Shown here: in pieces, positions 61,016 to 64,000 of the stretch
How the letters are laid out: the number at the start of each line of letters is the position of its first letter
Position numbering within the stretch: the stretch's first letter is position 1
Origin: Casuarius casuarius
Lineage: Eukaryota > Chordata > Aves > Casuariiformes > Casuariidae
Length of the DNA: 64,000 bases
Reading direction: 5' to 3'
Assembly (NCBI GenBank): GCA_003342895.1
Contig: PTFA01000055.1
Span: forward strand, 1,815,823-1,879,822
Translations under genes and position numbers: made by a program
The notes under the pieces: generated by a model
What the model was told of the DNA's origin: nothing
What the model saw: only the letters and a program-made list of their open reading frames with translations
The model's database searches: none

Positions 61016-62389
61016 CTGAAACAAAAGGACTGGCTGATTTAAGGAACTGGATCCCATTAGGAGATGGGTCATGAACCAGACAGGATTTCAAGTGCCGTCC
61101 AGTATTCATGGATTTGCGGTGACGGAGAACTGCTGGTCTGTAATTGGGGTTACAACTGGAAAATTTCAGTACCTGGTGGTTTAACTCCATCCCAGGAAAC
61201 CTCTGAGTGCAGGATAGCATCAAGGAGTGAAAGTGGATGTCTTTTTGCTTTCCAGTTCTCTGTGGCTTGAACCAAATCCCCAAAAGGATTGAATGTATTC
61301 TGCTACAACCACTGCCAAAGCCATCACCCTTAGACTCAGATCAGTACTGAACAGATACAAAAAGCAGTCTGTGAAATGATTGCTCCAGAAAAGGGCTCAG
61401 TTATGTTGTTAAAAGTGTCCGAAGTAGCCTCCTGCCATGGATCATTCTTCNTTCCTTCATTCAGTATGTCTAAAACGTCAGACTCCGGAGCTGGCCTCTC
61501 ACACGCACTACATCGAACGGAGCAGGCATTGTTGGCAAGTATTGTTTTAATGAATGGTTTAAAGACAGAGTTCAAGTGTTTAATTTTCTGCTCTTTATTG
61601 GTTTAAGCTGAACCTTCTGTAGTATTTTAATCTATATGGTATGTCTTCATACCATCCAGCTAGACTGAAAAAGAATTGGCATGTTTTCAAACACAGCACT
61701 ATGAAATAAACCCTTCTCAGGTGTTATCCGGTGCTTTTAAAAAGTCATTCATTCCCTTTCCTCAAAGCTTTGATCTGAGCACGCATCTATACAACTGGGA
61801 TGAATATTTATAAAATCTGTTTGATATATCTGCCAAGTCTCCTCTTTACAGAAACTTTGCTTCAGAGATCTTGTGAATGATTTGAACATGTCTGAAGCTT
61901 TTTAAAGGTTGATGTGCTATTTAGCCAGTATTTAAGCAGCTCACAAGATGTTCAGCATAACCAGAAGAAATGTATTTTAAGAAGACAACAAAACAGCTTG
62001 TGTGGAGTAGTGCAGTGTTTCAGCTTTTAATTAGCATTCCGGATGGGAAACCTCTGGAGCAATTGTCAAGAACAGTGGTCTGGCCCCTGGGAATGACCTG
62101 CCCTTAAGTTCCCTGCCTCAGTTTCCTCACAGGGAGACAGGAACAACCACTGTCCTCCTTCACCTCGCACAGGATCCCACAGCTGTGTCCATGTTCCCGA
62201 AGCCAGTGGCACACAGGCACCTCTACTCTCCTGGAACAAGATGGCCATAAAGGTTTGCCAGCACAGATTTCTTTGTAAGACCGGTCCGCAATGTTTGCAA
62301 AGCAGCTAAAGAGAGTATGAGCCCCTGCAACAGCTGCCCAGGTGGCCCACTGCCCTGACCCTACAAGCTGCATCCCAAGATTTCCCACA
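61016..62389. other. unique sequence without recognisable genes
   Basis: Short open frames only; an N lies at about 61451. GC content rises from about 62100. Confidence 0.5.
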
Positions 62390-62740
62390 TGGCTGAGAGC
62401 CGCAGAGTCAGAGGCAGCGGAGGGCAGTGCACACGCAGAGGGAGGGCTCTCCCGGAGGGGTTCGCAGGTGGGAACCACCGGCAGGGAAAACGACTGCTGG
62501 GAGCGCTGGCTCCAGCCCAAGCCACCCCAGGTGGTGCCGGCCTCCCAGCACCCCCAGTCCCACCGCCACGCAGGGCCGGCTCCCTCCCGTTGCTGAGGAC
62601 ACAGCTCCCCAGCTTCCCCTCTGCCAGGCATTCGACTGCATCTGGGTGGAGGCAAACTCGAACTGCTTGGGAGCTGCTATGGCCCAAGAGCGGCCGTAGG
62701 ACAGCACCGTTCCAGCAGGCGGGCTCCCCATCTGAGCTGC
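62390..62740. other. GC-rich islet with long opposing open frames
   Basis: A 203-codon ATG-initiated plus-strand frame (62389-63000, ATG in CACATGG context) runs through the islet into AT-rich DNA, while frames of 107-183 codons are open on the minus strand. The translation is Arg/Gly/Ala/Pro-rich at first, then ordinary, with no motif I recognise. I attribute it to composition. Confidence 0.35.
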
Positions 62741-63689
62741 TTGGCGCCGGAAGCAGAAATAAATGTTTATCTTACTACATAAAGAATAACAGACCCTGGG
62801 TTCACAGGGTCATAAACAGAGCAAAAACCAGGAAGATGCCCATGTTAATGTGCAACACGAACCACAGTTGCTTTCAGATTACTGTCGTCTTTGCTTGGCC
62901 TGGGCTTTTAAGGCCATCTCCCTCTGGGAAGCCGCATAATTCAGTTAGAAGATTCACTTTGACTCAAGACCTCATTTATCTTTGGGAGGTGATACAGTAA
63001 ATCACAGTTTTGTAAGCAACAGTACAAGACAGTTGCTCTGTCCTCCACCTTGCTCATTGATCAGTCTGACAAGTGCGCATCTGTCTCCCAGATCTGGAGC
63101 TGGTCTTTGCCCCTTGGCAGTCGGACTGCAGGAGCGTAAGAGCCAAGCGACTGAAATAGAAATAACACCAAGTAGGAAACTGAAGTCATTTCACTAAGTA
63201 CAGCAACTGGAAAATGCATGTGCAGAGAGAGACCATGTGTAACCCAAAATTGTGCTTGTGAATAAATATTTCAGTTACCATTCTTGCTCTGAGTTTATTG
63301 CTGGCAATGGTCCTGTGCTGAACAGTGGTGTCATTGAAGCTGAGCTTGATATTCAAGCTCGGTTGAAAAAGGACAGAGGTGCAAGTTTCTGCCAATTTTA
63401 ACAACAGCTTAGCAAATGAGTGTGGCATCCTCTACAGATCCTGCATTTTGGGTTTGTTTTGCAAAGTAAGTCAGGCAAGTGGGATTAGCCTGCAAGGCAT
63501 CTCTATCAGCAAGCATAGTTTCTTCTACAAGGACTCCTCAAGAAACAACCAGCTGGAATTTACGGGTTTTGTAAATCATGATGTCTTCATTCTCTTGCCA
63601 TGGCCAGGACTACCTGCTTTGAAGGATTCGTCATACATTTAGACAAATATAGTGCTATCTAATAAACAAGATCCTAAACAGACTTAGAT
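62741..63689. other. unique sequence
   Basis: No gene or repeat recognised. Confidence 0.5.
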
Positions 63690-64000
63690 GACTGAAAATT
63701 ATGGAAGAGCTATATGGACTAGGACTGGAAAGGGACACATCAGAAGAGATATGGTAGAGATCGATAAACTCATGAGTACCAGGGAGACAGTTGGATAAGA
63801 TTTGACTGGTTTTTTTTCCCAATACCTGGACAAAATACAGTTAAGTTGTAGAGCTGCTCACCATAAGATGTAATGCATGCAAAAACATATGTTTAAGCTG
63901 TGACTAAATAAAATCATGGAAGAGAAATCCACCAAGGGCTATTAAATACAAAAACACTCCTTTGACTCTGAAAATCCACAAACTGGTGGATACTAGGACC
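63690..64000 (+). mobile_element. ancient CR1-like LINE fragment, sense, runs off window end
   Basis: The plus strand reads GGACACATCAGAAGAGATAT onward, encoding GHIRRDMVEIDKLMS. This corresponds to the conserved 'RRDMIEVYKIM' segment near the C-terminus of old sauropsid CR1 reverse transcriptases. About 190 bp later GACTAAATAAAATCATGGAA and CAAGGGCTATTAAATA match that family's 'GACTAGATAAATTCATGGA...GGCTATTA' region, in the right order. Stops and indels show it is dead. Family recognition is from memory. Confidence 0.65.

Overview
The window looks like vertebrate, most likely avian, genomic DNA. The main evidence is three antisense CR1 LINE copies of the kind that dominate bird genomes. One still carries the CR1 3'-terminal ATTCTGTG-type 8-mer repeats and recognisable reverse-transcriptase peptide. 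Overall repeat density is low, AT-rich sequence is broken by short GC/CpG-rich islets, and traces of very old sauropsid repeats are visible. About three dozen isolated single N bases are scattered through the window and look like unresolved consensus calls rather than gaps. Species and chromosome cannot be told from the sequence.

I recognise no protein-coding gene, rRNA, tRNA, CRISPR array or intact mobile element. The longest open frames (roughly 170-250 codons) sit in GC-rich islets, overlap open frames on the opposite strand, and resemble no family I know. I treat them as compositional. The window is best read as intergenic or deep-intronic sequence. Real exons of a long gene could be present but are too short and isolated to call. 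The best exon-shaped segment is a 57-nt, phase-symmetric stretch at 11380-11436 with a near-ideal acceptor and a GTAAGT donor; weaker ones lie at 1554-1601, 13928-13992 and around 20339-20393.

Layout. 1-4.8 kb is AT-rich with a GC islet near 3.3 kb. A 28-bp minisatellite lies at 4.8-4.9 kb. 5-17 kb is mostly unique sequence with candidate exons. GC/CpG islets lie at 17.0-17.7, 19.0-19.3 and 21.6-22.0 kb. A perfect 34-nt ATT/AAT palindrome is at 24.2 kb and a related 28-nt one at 32.8 kb. Antisense CR1 copies lie at 28.6-29.1, 36.5-37.3 and 54.1-54.8 kb. A CpG-island-like, G-skewed block spans 39.2-40.0 kb. A run with dense transcription-factor-like motifs lies at 44.1-44.9 kb. A compound CA/TG/TA repeat sits at 50.3 kb. 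Old repeats reappear at 53.3, 60.25 and 60.8-61.0 kb, and a decayed sense-strand CR1-like fragment runs off the end (63.69-64.0 kb).

I found no convincing new biological system. The observations most worth testing are the 57-nt exon candidate, the paired trinucleotide palindromes, the CpG island without a visible gene, and the motif-dense 44-kb block.
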